64,000 nt of DNA from an uncultured Acidobacteriia bacterium. Lineage in GTDB: Bacteria > Acidobacteriota > Terriglobia > Bryobacterales > Bryobacteraceae. Below, one piece after another: positions 1 to 8,979 of this stretch. The notes beneath the pieces were generated by a model. That model was given only the letters and a program-made list of their open reading frames with translations. It did not search any database and was not told where the DNA came from. A program made the position numbers and the translations under genes. Each line of letters begins with the position of its first letter. The stretch's first letter is position 1. Where the stretch lies: NCBI GenBank assembly GCA_903929755.1, contig CAIYVZ010000014.1, forward strand, positions 62,001 to 126,000, given 5' to 3'.

Positions 1-242
1 ATCGGCTCGCCGATTTCTTCCATAACCGGCGCGGAAGGAATTTCGTATTTCACCAGACCGCGACGGGCTTCTTCCATCGCGATGACGGTGGGCTTGCGGG
101 AAGACGTTGGCAGCACGGGGCGATGGCCGCTCTGCAGCTGCCGGGCGCGCTTGGCCGCGACGATGATGAAACGGTAGGTGCTCTGGTCCGGATCGTCCGG
201 GATAGTGCAATGCAGGTTATTGCGAATGGGCGCGTCAGCCAT
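1..242 (-). CDS. rpoZ: RNA polymerase omega subunit, partial
   Basis: The reading frame starts at an ATG at 242 and runs off the left edge, so only about the first 80 residues are present. The product begins MADAPIRNN and contains the omega-type stretch 'YRFIIVAAKRARQLQ' followed by 'PTVIAMEEARRGLVKYEI'. Omega binds the beta-prime subunit and helps RNA polymerase assemble. It lies 11 bases downstream of gmk on the same strand. The gmk-rpoZ order is a classical bacterial arrangement and supports the call. The C-terminus is not visible. Confidence 0.9.
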   Translation of the reverse strand, partial: MADAPIRNNLHCTIPDDPDQSTYRFIIVAAKRARQLQSGHRPVLPTSSRKPTVIAMEEARRGLVKYEIPSAPVMEEIGEP

Positions 243-253
243 AGTCTTAGTCC

Positions 254-877
254 TTACTGTTTTCTTTCAACCTGATGGAAGGTAGCCAGAATCGGCTTAA
301 TTTTCTCTTCCACTTTGATACGCCTGATGCGCTCGGCCCTGACGACCGACTTTAAAGTTTCGGCCGCTTCATTCAGGTCTTCGTTTACGAGCACATAGTC
401 GTACAGACTGTAATCCTGGATTTCCCTGGCCGCATCAGCGAGACGTCGACGGATGACTTCATCCGAATCCTGACTACGCGCCCGAAGACGCTGCTCCAGC
501 TTCTCGCGAGAGGGAGCAAGGATGAAAATTGTTACGGCGGCGGGAATCCGCTTTCTTAATTGTGCCGCACCCTGCACATCAATGTCGAGCACAAGATCGA
601 GCCCTTTGTTTTCAGCTATTTGCAGAGCGCCCTGGTGGGTCCCGTAGTAATTCCCGAAAACTTCGGCCCATTCGAGGAACTCATGGCGGTCCCGGCGCTG
701 CTCAAATTCAGCCCGGTCAATGAAATGATAGGCTTCGCCATTCACCTCGTTGCCACGAGGTTTACGGGTGGTGTACGAGACGGAAAACGTCAGGTCGCGG
801 ACCTCGGCCATCAGCCGGTTAACCAGGGTCGACTTGCCGGATCCGGAAGGTGCCGAAATGATGAAGACAGAGGTCAT
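254..877 (-). CDS. gmk: guanylate kinase
   Basis: This cytosolic enzyme phosphorylates GMP (and dGMP) to GDP with ATP in purine nucleotide synthesis. The 207-residue product has a P-loop 'APSGSGKS' at residues 9-16, the GMP-binding 'SYTTRKPRGNE' segment, and the 'DIDVQGA' motif in the middle. Its length fits the family. The frame is open further upstream, but I place the start at the ATG at 877, because the protein then begins MTSVFIIS directly before the P-loop and the gene begins one base after the yicC stop. It sits between yicC and rpoZ, a common operon order. Confidence 0.95.
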   Translation of the reverse strand: MTSVFIISAPSGSGKSTLVNRLMAEVRDLTFSVSYTTRKPRGNEVNGEAYHFIDRAEFEQRRDRHEFLEWAEVFGNYYGTHQGALQIAENKGLDLVLDIDVQGAAQLRKRIPAAVTIFILAPSREKLEQRLRARSQDSDEVIRRRLADAAREIQDYSLYDYVLVNEDLNEAAETLKSVVRAERIRRIKVEEKIKPILATFHQVERKQ

Positions 878-878
878 T

Positions 879-1775
879 CTATTCAATATTGAGGGACTGC
901 TCTCGGATGCGGTCGATTTCCGCCTTCGCGGCCAGACCAAGGTCAGTCAGGACCAGACCCTGTTCGCCAATTCCGCCGGTCTTGGACAGGATGGTATTGG
1001 CCTCGCGATTCATTTCCTGCAACAGGAAATCCAGCTTCTTGCCAGTTTCGCCATCAGCCGTAATCAGGGCTTCGGTCTGAATGGCGTGAGTCCGCAGGCG
1101 GACGAGTTCTTCGCTGATATCGCTTTTTTCAGCCAGCATGGCGGCTTCCTGCGCCAAACGGGCAGGATCCAGCGAGGCTCCGGCCAATAAGTCGGCCAGA
1201 CGGTCCCGCAGGCGGTTTTGGAATTGAGGTAAGGCCCTCGATCGAGTGTCTTCCATGCGCCGGACGATGTCGGCGATGGAAGCGGTGCGCTGGCGGATCT
1301 CAGTTTCGATGGCAGCGCCCTCTCTTACCCGAAAAGCATCGAGTTCTACTAAGGCTTCGGCCGCGGCGTCCAGCAGGGTGGCATCGAACTCCTCGGTGGA
1401 AGCTTCCGGTGCGCGGGATTCCAGCATTCCCGGCAGGCGGAGGGCCTGGTTCAGATCCGGCTGACTATCCAGGCCGAATTGGGCGGCGGCGGCGCGAAAA
1501 CTCTCCAGCCAGGCGCGCAACATGGGTTCGTTAATCACGATGGACGACGCATTGCCGCTGGCTCGCTTGAAATGCACCATCACCTGAATATGGCCGCGCG
1601 TCAGACGTTTGCGCAAAGCCGCACGCAGCGCGGGCTCGGCGGAGTCCAGTTCCACGGGCATGTGCAGGTGCAAATCGAGCCCTTTGTGATTGACAGACTT
1701 GATGGAAAGGGTGAGTTCGCCCTGGGGAGTGGATCGTGAGACACGGGCAAAGCCGGTCATGCTGCGTATGGGCAT
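879..1775 (-). CDS. yicC: YicC family protein (endoribonuclease-like)
   Basis: The 298-residue product begins MPIRSMTGFAR, the hallmark N-terminus of the YicC family, and has 'SIKSVNHKGLDLHL' soon after. The C-terminal half matches the DUF1732 region, ending in 'LDFLLQEMNREANT' and 'AKAEIDRIREQ'. E. coli YicC has been described as an endoribonuclease acting on small RNAs; a similar role here is inferred from family membership only. It is the first gene of the yicC-gmk-rpoZ unit and is separated from gmk by a single base. The length is normal for the family. Confidence 0.93.
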   Translation of the reverse strand: MPIRSMTGFARVSRSTPQGELTLSIKSVNHKGLDLHLHMPVELDSAEPALRAALRKRLTRGHIQVMVHFKRASGNASSIVINEPMLRAWLESFRAAAAQFGLDSQPDLNQALRLPGMLESRAPEASTEEFDATLLDAAAEALVELDAFRVREGAAIETEIRQRTASIADIVRRMEDTRSRALPQFQNRLRDRLADLLAGASLDPARLAQEAAMLAEKSDISEELVRLRTHAIQTEALITADGETGKKLDFLLQEMNREANTILSKTGGIGEQGLVLTDLGLAAKAEIDRIREQSLNIE

Positions 1776-1807
1776 GAACTGAACTTCCGATTATTGCACC
1801 CTGAAAT

Positions 1808-1847
1808 GAATACGGCGGAATCCGGGGTTCCGGACTCCGCCATATTC
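1808..1847 (-). terminator. hairpin between the TonB receptor gene and yicC
   Basis: A long inverted repeat lies just after the stop of the minus-strand receptor gene. The arms GAATA/TATTC, GGCGGA/TCCGCC and TCCGG/CCGGA are separated by two A-C mismatches and closed by a GGTT loop. That gives 16 paired bases. There is no clean U-run, so it may be a terminator of weak type, an mRNA-stabilising hairpin, or a transcription barrier before yicC. Confidence 0.5.
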
Positions 1848-1862
1848 ACTAGTAATTGCCGT

Positions 1863-4841
1863 TTAGAAGCTAAAACGAAGCTGGATGCTGATCTTCCGGT
1901 TCGAGGTGGAGTTCCCCCCGCCCATCGGACCAAAGCCACCTGCAATCGCACGGTACTGGCCGAAATAGGGCGAAGAAAGGTCCCCGCTGGGAGCCGCGTA
2001 GTTCACGTGGTTGATGGCGTTGTTGGCGTTCAGGCTGAGCGTCATGTTGTACTTCATGCCGGTCTGCGCGCCACCAAACATTCCGGGAGGTGGACCGCCG
2101 CCACCAGGGCCACCGCCGCCACGCATGCCACCACCACCACCGCCGCCACCAGGACCGCCCGGACCACCGCCCATCATGCCCTGATTTTGGGGACCGGATT
2201 CACCCTTCTTGCCGAAGGTCCAGGTACGGGACAGGCGAAGGTTGATGCTGACGTTGGAAGGTCCGCGCGCTGAGTTGCGCTGGATGGAAGTACCAGCAGC
2301 GGGATTCAGATTGAAGCAGCCATAATCGGCCACGTACTTCAGGTCCGCGCCGGTGCAGGAGGAAGCCGCGGCGCTGGTGAGAGCCGGGCGGATGCTGGCA
2401 GCACCCGTACCGAACGGGTCGCGGCCGGTAGTGAGGTTGTACGGCGCGCCGCTCGACATGGACATGAACGGATTCAGCGTCACCTTCCACGGCAGGGGAA
2501 CGTTGGTGCCCACAATAGCGCGGTGGCGCACGTCAGCGAACGAGGACGGACCCCATTCCGCGCGGAGGTTATACGGATCGGCAGGCTGGCCTTCGGCGTT
2601 CGACTTCCCATAGGAGAGCGAGTAGAAACCGAACAGGAACAGCTTCTTGTAGTTCAGGTTCGGGCTAAACATGAACTGGTGGGTACGGCTGAGGCCTGCC
2701 GACTCCGTCAGGTTCCGAATCACGTTGTCCCTGAACGGGTACACGCCGTTAATGGGGGTATTGATGTTGCGGGTGTTCAGCAGGTGAATCCCGCGGCTGG
2801 TGACGTAGTTCCCGCTCACCCGGAGGTACTTATTGACCTGGCGATCCACGCCCACGTTGGCCTGCCACTGGCGCGGGGCGCGAACCCCACTGTAGAGGGG
2901 CTGCAGACGCTGTGCCTGTTTACCGGCGGCGAGCGATGTCAGGGAGGGAATCGTCGGGTAGAAATCCGGGTTCAGAATCAGGTAAGACTGTTGCGTGATG
3001 CCGTTGAAGCGGTCCGCGTTGAGCGTGTAGTTGTTGGAGACGCGGTCGTAGAAGGTGCCGAGACCGGCCCGAATCACCGTCTTGCCCTGCTTGCCTCCAC
3101 GCGAATCCACGCCCCAGGCGATGCCGATGCGGGGCGCCCAGTTGGCGTAATCCCCTATATTGCTCTGGTTTTCGTAACGCAGGCCATAGCTAAGCGTGAA
3201 GTTCGGCTTGATCTTCCAGTCGTCATTCAGAAAAAGTCCGATATCGAAAAGGCTGACCGAAGTGAGAGGTGTACCAGCGGCGAGGCTGAACTGCCCCGCA
3301 CCACCGCCCAGGGTCCGAATTGCCGAGGCGGTTAGGCCACGAGCCTGCAGTTGCAGGGTGCGCTGATAAACCTGCAGCGCGGTCAACTGGACCGAAGCGC
3401 CTGGAATCGCCACGAAATTGGCGTCCAGCTGCGGCGCCGTGGCGCCCAGGAAGCTGAACGAACCGTTAAAGTTGCTGAGCGACGTGCTGTCGAGCATCGA
3501 CTCGCGAATGCGCAGCCCGGCCTTCATCACGTGTGCGCCGTGGGTGAAGGTAGTGGTATTCGCCACTTCGAAGCTGTTCAGTTTGGTGCCGGAGTTGCCG
3601 ATCGCACTGCTGCCGCTGCTGAAGGCACCCTGCACATTCAGGGTGGGCAGCGTGCCGGTGGAGGTGTTCTGAGAGTTGGTGTTGATGTACTGGAACCTGG
3701 TCTCGTTCACCATGTTGGCGTTCACAATGGCGGTTTCCGTCATCTGCAGCATGTGCTCGGTGGTGGAACTGTCGTGCGCCAGAGATTCGAGGGAGAAATC
3801 GCCGACACCCTGCTTCTCCGACGTACCCTTCGTGAACTGATAGCGGGCCACCAGCGTGTTGTTGGTGTTGATCGTATAGTCGAGACGCGGCGTGATGCCG
3901 GTGCGCGTCTGCGGTGTCGTGATCGCCTTATTTACGGTCAGGGGATTCAGCGACGAATCGAGCGTCGTCGCAATGATGAAGGCATTTTCCGTGATGTCGC
4001 GGCGATCAAAATCCAGGCCGTAAGATGCCTTGTTCTTCTTAATCGGGCCGGTTACATTGGCTCCCACGAAGTTCTGTCTGTAGGGCGGAAGCGCGGCTGT
4101 AAGCAGAGGGCTGCGCGAGTTCAGGTGCTGGTCGTTGTACTGGTAGAAGACCTGGCCACGGAGCTTATCGCTACCGGGCCGGGTCAGAATTTCAATGCGC
4201 CCAAAGCCGGGGCGATCATACTCAGCCGAGAATGGGTTCGAATTGACGCGAATTTCACGAATGGACGACTTCGGCGGCAGCTGTCCACCGGAGAACCCGT
4301 CAATGTAAATCTGCCCGCCGCCCGGCCCTGCACCGGGACCGGCCATCGCCTGTAACTGCTGCGCGAGTTCGTCGGGGTCGTCAGAGAGCGCGGCGAGTTC
4401 CTTCTCTTTCAGCACCAGCGCGCCCCCATTGTTGGCCGCATCAGCGGTCACGCTGTTGGCTTCGTCTTCCACGTTCAGAACCGTGGCATCGGCCAGAATT
4501 TGTAGCTGCGCATCGAAGGTCATGGGCGCGGTGATTTCCACGTCGCGACGTTCATTGACGGTAAAGCCCTTCGCGATCACGCGAATCTGGTACTTGCCGG
4601 CGTTGAGACCGGTGAAGCTGTATAAACCCTGGGCATCGGTGGTATTTCTTTTCTCGCCACCGGGTCCGCGAAGTTGCACGATGGCCCCGGGGACGGATGC
4701 GCCCGAAGGGTCAGTAACCGCACCTTTCAATGAAGGTCCGGAAGGTGCCTGCGCAAAGGCGCTGGGCACAGCCGCAAGTAAAAGAGCGGCGAACGTGAGA
4801 ATAGACGCACGTGTAGTGTTCAGTATAAGCATTCGTTTCAA
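1863..4841 (-). CDS. TonB-dependent receptor with carboxypeptidase-regulatory N-domain
   Basis: This is a 992-residue outer-membrane receptor. A signal peptide ends near residue 30 (…AVPSAFAQAP). A carboxypeptidase-regulatory beta-sandwich follows at about 35-115 ('LKGAVTDPSGASVPGAIVQL'), then a plug-like region with 'NSNPFSAEYDRPGFGRIEI', then a long beta-barrel. The protein ends in an aromatic residue (…LRFSF), as outer-membrane barrels do. Near the C-terminus (about 895-945) is an unusual Gly-rich tract with PGG and GGGMRGG runs. The substrate is unknown; family members import polymers or oligosaccharides. It lies 39 bases downstream of a DUF5666-like secreted protein that carries similar Gly/Met-rich repeats, so the two are probably co-transcribed. 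Confidence 0.88.
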   Translation of the reverse strand: MKRMLILNTTRASILTFAALLLAAVPSAFAQAPSGPSLKGAVTDPSGASVPGAIVQLRGPGGEKRNTTDAQGLYSFTGLNAGKYQIRVIAKGFTVNERRDVEITAPMTFDAQLQILADATVLNVEDEANSVTADAANNGGALVLKEKELAALSDDPDELAQQLQAMAGPGAGPGGGQIYIDGFSGGQLPPKSSIREIRVNSNPFSAEYDRPGFGRIEILTRPGSDKLRGQVFYQYNDQHLNSRSPLLTAALPPYRQNFVGANVTGPIKKNKASYGLDFDRRDITENAFIIATTLDSSLNPLTVNKAITTPQTRTGITPRLDYTINTNNTLVARYQFTKGTSEKQGVGDFSLESLAHDSSTTEHMLQMTETAIVNANMVNETRFQYINTNSQNTSTGTLPTLNVQGAFSSGSSAIGNSGTKLNSFEVANTTTFTHGAHVMKAGLRIRESMLDSTSLSNFNGSFSFLGATAPQLDANFVAIPGASVQLTALQVYQRTLQLQARGLTASAIRTLGGGAGQFSLAAGTPLTSVSLFDIGLFLNDDWKIKPNFTLSYGLRYENQSNIGDYANWAPRIGIAWGVDSRGGKQGKTVIRAGLGTFYDRVSNNYTLNADRFNGITQQSYLILNPDFYPTIPSLTSLAAGKQAQRLQPLYSGVRAPRQWQANVGVDRQVNKYLRVSGNYVTSRGIHLLNTRNINTPINGVYPFRDNVIRNLTESAGLSRTHQFMFSPNLNYKKLFLFGFYSLSYGKSNAEGQPADPYNLRAEWGPSSFADVRHRAIVGTNVPLPWKVTLNPFMSMSSGAPYNLTTGRDPFGTGAASIRPALTSAAASSCTGADLKYVADYGCFNLNPAAGTSIQRNSARGPSNVSINLRLSRTWTFGKKGESGPQNQGMMGGGPGGPGGGGGGGGMRGGGGPGGGGPPPGMFGGAQTGMKYNMTLSLNANNAINHVNYAAPSGDLSSPYFGQYRAIAGGFGPMGGGNSTSNRKISIQLRFSF

Positions 4842-4880
4842 TCCTGTTATTTACTGCGTTTTCTTTGGTCAGGTGGAGAG

Positions 4881-6146
4881 TTACGGGGTCATCCCGGAGA
4901 GATCGAAGCCGCCCATGCCGCCACCACCCATGCCCTGGCCGCCACCCATACCGCCACCCATGCCCTGGCCGCCGCCCATACCCTGACCGCCACCCGCACC
5001 GCCCTGACGTCCGCCCCCGCCCTGCCCTGCCATCGCCGACGCCTGCGCCATGCGAATTATCATGCCCGCATTCCCGACAAGAGTAATCGCGGTCAACTGA
5101 TCCGGCTTGCCCGTCTTCGTGCTGGAAACGATGATGCTTTGGCCGGGTTTCAGAGCTTCCACCGTAACCGGCGGCATCCGTTCAATCATCTGGTTCACAT
5201 CCGGCATACCCGCGCCGCGCCCGCCCATACCGCCAGGGGCCCCGCCAGGCATACCGCCAGGACCACCAGGGCCACGCCCCATACCGCCGGGCATGCCACC
5301 AGGCGCACCGCCGGGCATTCCGCCAGGAGCACCACCGGGCATTCCACCAGGAGCACCACCAGGCATTCCACCGCCCATGGCGCCAAAATCCGGAAGGGCC
5401 TTCACCTGCGAATCCGGAGCGATCTTCACCGTGAACGTCTTCAGCGTCCCCACTTCCTTAACGGTGATTTCTTTCGCCGCCACATCCACCGAGACAATGT
5501 CCCCGGCGCGAGTCTGAAAGGTGCCGAAAACCAGTTCGTCAGCCTTTACCACCAGACCATCCTCGCTCTTTTCACCTCGGGCGCGAACCTGGTCACCCAC
5601 CGCAATTTCAGCCAGCTTGCTCGGCTTCGCTTCGAGGAACTTCACGCTGTCCGGAGCATAGCGCTTCAGATTCGCCTTGGCATCAACCGTCACAGTGGCA
5701 ACTTTATCCACGCCGCCAACCTTGAGCTTCAGCAGCAAAGTTTCGCCATCTTTCTTCGTGACCACACCCGAAACACCGCGGGTCGTCCATTCCTGGCGAT
5801 CTTTGTCGTTTTTTTTGGTGATGTCGGTCGCCGACATAATGATGATGCGGCGAAGGTCTGTTGTTCCAGGTTCCAGCGCGACCAAAACACGATCACCAAT
5901 CGCAACCTCGCCGACCGAAACAGTCTCGGCCTTCTTCAGATCTTTCTCACCAGGAGCGATCCGCTGCACAATACTGGAACCGGACACTTTGGCGGAGACA
6001 GCGTCACCCGTATCGGGCTTAACCACGATCTCAGCCGTTTCGGGCTTCAGCGCCGAAACGCTGCCAACAAACTGACGAACCTGAGCATTTGCCTGCGCGG
6101 CGATCCCCATGATCGCGATAAGACAAGTGAAAAATAATCGTTTCAT
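4881..6146 (-). CDS. secreted DUF5666-like protein with Gly/Met/Pro-rich repeats
   Basis: The 421-residue product has a signal peptide ([21 protein letters not shown]). Three small beta-rich modules of DUF5666 type follow, recognisable by '[12 protein letters not shown]', '[12 protein letters not shown]' and '[11 protein letters not shown]'. After about residue 255 comes a run of PGGAPGGM units. A second Gly/Met-rich stretch (GGGQGMGGG type) lies at the C-terminus. The modules probably form small barrels outside the cytoplasm; no function is established. The gene is directly upstream of a TonB-dependent receptor that also contains a Gly-rich tract, which suggests a shared envelope complex. 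The repeats are imperfect at DNA level and could vary in length between strains. Confidence 0.75.
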   Translation of the reverse strand: MKRLFFTCLIAIMGIAAQANAQVRQFVGSVSALKPETAEIVVKPDTGDAVSAKVSGSSIVQRIAPGEKDLKKAETVSVGEVAIGDRVLVALEPGTTDLRRIIIMSATDITKKNDKDRQEWTTRGVSGVVTKKDGETLLLKLKVGGVDKVATVTVDAKANLKRYAPDSVKFLEAKPSKLAEIAVGDQVRARGEKSEDGLVVKADELVFGTFQTRAGDIVSVDVAAKEITVKEVGTLKTFTVKIAPDSQVKALPDFGAMGGGMPGGAPGGMPGGAPGGMPGGAPGGMPGGMGRGPGGPGGMPGGAPGGMGGRGAGMPDVNQMIERMPPVTVEALKPGQSIIVSSTKTGKPDQLTAITLVGNAGMIIRMAQASAMAGQGGGGRQGGAGGGQGMGGGQGMGGGMGGGQGMGGGGMGGFDLSGMTP

Positions 6147-6239
6147 TAACCTCAGTAGACGACAGAACAGCGTGCTTCGAGTCTGAACATTTGTAAACAG
6201 GGAGGGGATTTTACAAACCTTTGCGAAAACAACTAAGGC

Positions 6240-6404
6240 TCAAGGCTTCGTTGGCGGGCGCCAGTTTGCCAGATTGCGGCCAAACCAGCCAATAGCGGAG
6301 GTGGCGGCGATAATCAGCCCAAACTGCCACCACAGGTGATTCAAGGCGCACCAGCCAAGCCCGGCTGCCGCAGCAATTAATAAAAAACATCCACAGGCGC
6401 ACAT
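6240..6404 (-). CDS. possible small membrane protein
   Basis: An ATG at 6404 opens a 54-residue frame with two hydrophobic segments ('CFLLIAAAAGLGW' and 'FGLIIAATSAIGWF') and a basic tail. It starts just past the metK terminator. I see no clear ribosome binding site and recognise no family. An overlapping frame at 6211-6402 is also open. A longer version using a GTG inside the terminator stem is unlikely. It could be spurious. Confidence 0.3.
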   Translation of the reverse strand: MCACGCFLLIAAAAGLGWCALNHLWWQFGLIIAATSAIGWFGRNLANWRPPTKP

Positions 6405-6410
6405 AAGAAT

Positions 6411-6445
6411 GAAAAAAGGAGCACAGTGGCGAACCACTGTGCTCC
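6411..6445 (-). terminator. rho-independent terminator of metK
   Basis: A perfect 12-bp stem (GGAGCACAGTGG at 6418-6429 against 6434-6445) closed by a CGAA loop is followed, on the minus strand, by a run of six U. It starts 19 bases after the metK stop codon. This is a textbook intrinsic terminator. Confidence 0.92.
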
Positions 6446-6463
6446 CTATAACTTACAGATTAT

Positions 6464-7615
6464 TTACAGACCAGCGGCGGTGCGAAGCGCGACGGCCTTG
6501 TCTGTCTTTTCCCACGTGAAGGTCTCTTCGTTGCGGCCAAAGTGGCCGAACGCCGCGGTCTTCTTGTAGATAGGACGACGAAGCTGCAGGGTTTCAATGA
6601 TGCCGCGGGGCGTGAGAACGAAGTTGGCGCGGACGATCTCCGTCAGCTTGCTTTCCGCTATCTTGCCCGTACCGAACGTATTCACCATCACGGATACCGG
6701 GTCCGCAACGCCAATGGCGTAAGCGAGCTGGACTTCCGCGCGGTCCGCAAGACCAGCGGCCACAACGTTCTTGGCGATGTACCGAGCCATGTAGCAGGCC
6801 GAGCGGTCAACCTTTGTCGGATCCTTGCCCGAGAACGCGCCACCACCGTGACGGCCCATGCCACCGTACGTGTCCACGATGATCTTGCGGCCGGTAAGGC
6901 CGGTATCGCCGTGGGGTCCGCCGATAACGAAACGCCCCGTGGGATTGATGTGATACTTGGTGTTTTCGTCCACCATGCTCTGGGGAACAACCACGTCGAT
7001 AATGTGCTTGCGAACGTCGGCGCGAAGCTGTTCGGTGGAGACATCGTCACCGTGCTGCGTCGAGATCACAACAGCGTCAATGCGAGTCGGGCGGCCATCC
7101 ACGTATTCCACGGAAACCTGGCTCTTGCCATCGGGGCGGAGATAGGTCAGTTCGCCGAAGTTGCGGGCATCGCTGAGACGCTTGCAGAGCTGGTGAGCCA
7201 GCTGGATCGGCAGCGGCATCAATTCTTCGGTTTCGTTGCTGGCGTAGCCGAACATCAGGCCCTGGTCGCCGGCGCCGCCCGTATCCACACCCATTGCGAT
7301 GTCGGGGGACTGCGTCTGAATGATGTTGATGATGCCGCAGGTCTTGGAATCAAAACCGAATTCGGCATTTGAATAGCCGATCTCGCTGATGGTGTTCCGC
7401 GCCAGCGTGGGCACATCGATGTGACCGTTGAAAGTGATTTCGCCCGAGACAACGCAAAGGCCGGTGGTGATAAGGACTTCGCAAGCCACGCGACCACTCG
7501 GGTCCTGCGCCAGAACGGCGTCAAGAACGGCGTCGGAAATCTGGTCGGCCATCTTATCCGGGTGGCCTTCAGTGACCGACTCGGATGTAAAAAGATACTT
7601 TTGAACTTCTGCCAT
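6464..7615 (-). CDS. metK: S-adenosylmethionine synthase
   Basis: This cytosolic enzyme makes S-adenosylmethionine from methionine and ATP. The 383-residue product has '[14 protein letters not shown]' near residue 12, the ATP-binding '[12 protein letters not shown]' near 115, and '[16 protein letters not shown]' near 258, all standard MetK motifs. The length is usual. It stands alone between a strong downstream terminator and a 250-base divergent intergenic region shared with hrcA. That region contains a candidate promoter and a structured leader, so expression may be controlled at the 5' leader. Confidence 0.97.
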   Translation of the reverse strand: MAEVQKYLFTSESVTEGHPDKMADQISDAVLDAVLAQDPSGRVACEVLITTGLCVVSGEITFNGHIDVPTLARNTISEIGYSNAEFGFDSKTCGIINIIQTQSPDIAMGVDTGGAGDQGLMFGYASNETEELMPLPIQLAHQLCKRLSDARNFGELTYLRPDGKSQVSVEYVDGRPTRIDAVVISTQHGDDVSTEQLRADVRKHIIDVVVPQSMVDENTKYHINPTGRFVIGGPHGDTGLTGRKIIVDTYGGMGRHGGGAFSGKDPTKVDRSACYMARYIAKNVVAAGLADRAEVQLAYAIGVADPVSVMVNTFGTGKIAESKLTEIVRANFVLTPRGIIETLQLRRPIYKKTAAFGHFGRNEETFTWEKTDKAVALRTAAGL

Positions 7616-7656
7616 GAATTCTCCGGTTTATGAGTAGAGGACTGCTGCGTGGACCT

Positions 7657-7677
7657 GCGGGAGGCGGCTACCCGCCT
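7657..7677 (-). promoter_or_regulatory. structured metK leader with two competing hairpins
   Basis: On the minus strand the predicted metK leader can form AGGCGG/CCGCCT (7662-7667 with 7672-7677). It can instead form GCGGG/CCCGC (7657-7661 with 7671-7675). The two stems share bases and exclude each other. A further long-range match, GGACCTG/CAGGTCC, pairs 7651-7657 with 7703-7709 if transcription starts further upstream. I do not recognise a known SAM riboswitch consensus. A regulatory role is inference. Confidence 0.3.
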
Positions 7678-7691
7678 GTACATAAGCCTTC

Positions 7692-7721
7692 AGTATAGAC
7701 AACAGGTCCGTTTAGCGGCAA
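7692..7721 (-). promoter_or_regulatory. candidate sigma-70-type promoter of metK
   Basis: On the minus strand TTGCCG (7716-7721) and TATACT (7692-7697) are separated by 18 bases. A start near 7685 would give a leader of about 70 bases to the metK ATG. It is assigned by consensus match only. Confidence 0.4.
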
Positions 7722-7890
7722 AACGCAAAGAACTCACGTCTGGCCCGGCCCAGCTTACCAGCGACACGACCACCGCCCAAAGCCTATGCAAGCGGACCGG
7801 AACACCGCGGACCACGCGAACCGTGCAACCCTCCCAGGCGGCAGAACACGGCCTGTGTCAAAATAATGAATGACGGGAGACTTTCGGCCA

Positions 7891-8925
7891 ATGGCGGCGC
7901 AGAGCAGGACACTGAATGCAAGAGAACGCGGCATTCTGCACCTGATCGTGCGCGGGTACATTGAGAACGGTGAACCGGTCGGCTCCCGAACTCTCTCCCG
8001 CATGCGCGATCTCGCGCTCAGTCCGGCAAGCATCCGCAACGTGATGGCCGAACTGGCGGACGAAGGTTACCTCGCCCAGCCACATACCTCAGCCGGTCGC
8101 ATCCCTACCGACAAAGCCTTCCGGGATTTCGTGGAGATCGTGAACACGTCGCCTGTTGCGGTTAGTGACCCCGGACACATCTTCTCAGCGATTCAGAACG
8201 CCGATACGCTGGAAGAACGGGTCGAAAACGCCTCCCGGGTGCTTGGCCAGATGACCGGCAACGTCGGCATCGTCACTGCGCTGCCCCGTTCCAGCCAGGA
8301 ACTGGAACATCTGGAACTGGTGAGCCTTTCTGATCAGCGCGTCCTGATGATTGTGGCTACCCGCGATCACCTGGTCCGCAACCGCGTGGTTCGCCTGGAG
8401 CGAGAGTTGACCTCCGACCAACTCTCGGCCATCCGTAATTACGTGAACATCAATTTCGCCGGCTGGACGCTCGACCGCGCCCGAACGGAACTGCTGCGCC
8501 GCATCGAAGAAGAGCGTGCGCTGTACGACGCGATGCTGCAGCAGATCGCCGTTCTCTGCCAAAAAGGTCTGCTGACCGTCGATCAGGACCCGCATGTAGC
8601 CATGGACGGCGCCTCGAACCTGGTCGGCATCGACCTGCACCTGACCCGCGAACGGTTGCGGGAAATATTCCGCGCCCTCGAAGAAAAAGCCAGCGTTGTG
8701 GCCATGCTCGACCGGTTCCTCGAATCCGCCCGCGGCGAAGTCGGTATTCAGGTCGGCCTAGAAGCCGCACACCCGGCCATGAGCGAATTCAGCCTGATCG
8801 GCATCACCATCGACCTCCCCTCAGGAGTAAGAACCCGGATGGCCGTCCTCGGACCCATGCGGATGGACTACGAACGGGTAGTTTCCGCCGTCAGCCAAAT
8901 CGGCGCAGTGTTCGGCAACCTGTAA
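7891..8925 (+). CDS. hrcA: heat-inducible transcription repressor HrcA
   Basis: HrcA represses heat-shock operons by binding CIRCE operators and needs GroEL to fold. The product of about 344 residues has the N-terminal winged-helix region ('RERGILHLIVRGYIENGEPVGSRTL' region, then 'SPASIRNVMAELADEGYLAQPHTSAGRIPTD' region) and the GAF-like C-terminal domain ending 'MRMDYERVVSAVSQIGAVFGN'. I place the start at the ATG at 7891, preceded by GGGAG; an in-frame ATG at 7870 is an alternative. grpE and dnaJ follow on the same strand. No CIRCE repeat (TTAGCACTC/GAGTGCTAA) is visible upstream of hrcA or grpE. Confidence 0.93.
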   Translation: MAAQSRTLNARERGILHLIVRGYIENGEPVGSRTLSRMRDLALSPASIRNVMAELADEGYLAQPHTSAGRIPTDKAFRDFVEIVNTSPVAVSDPGHIFSAIQNADTLEERVENASRVLGQMTGNVGIVTALPRSSQELEHLELVSLSDQRVLMIVATRDHLVRNRVVRLERELTSDQLSAIRNYVNINFAGWTLDRARTELLRRIEEERALYDAMLQQIAVLCQKGLLTVDQDPHVAMDGASNLVGIDLHLTRERLREIFRALEEKASVVAMLDRFLESARGEVGIQVGLEAAHPAMSEFSLIGITIDLPSGVRTRMAVLGPMRMDYERVVSAVSQIGAVFGNL

Positions 8926-8979
8926 TTCATGCGCCGTCAATATTGAGTCCGCCCCTGCGGATGTTAATCTGAAATCAGA

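Noticed and set aside
5107-5517. Plus-strand frame with [10 protein letters not shown] collagen-like repeats
   Set aside because: It is the antisense of the PGGAPGGM repeats of the DUF5666-like gene, which has a signal peptide and clear domains on the minus strand.
7616-7869. CIRCE operator or known SAM riboswitch in the metK-hrcA gap
   Set aside because: No TTAGCACTC/GAGTGCTAA repeat and no recognisable SAM-I/II core; only a generic promoter and hairpins.
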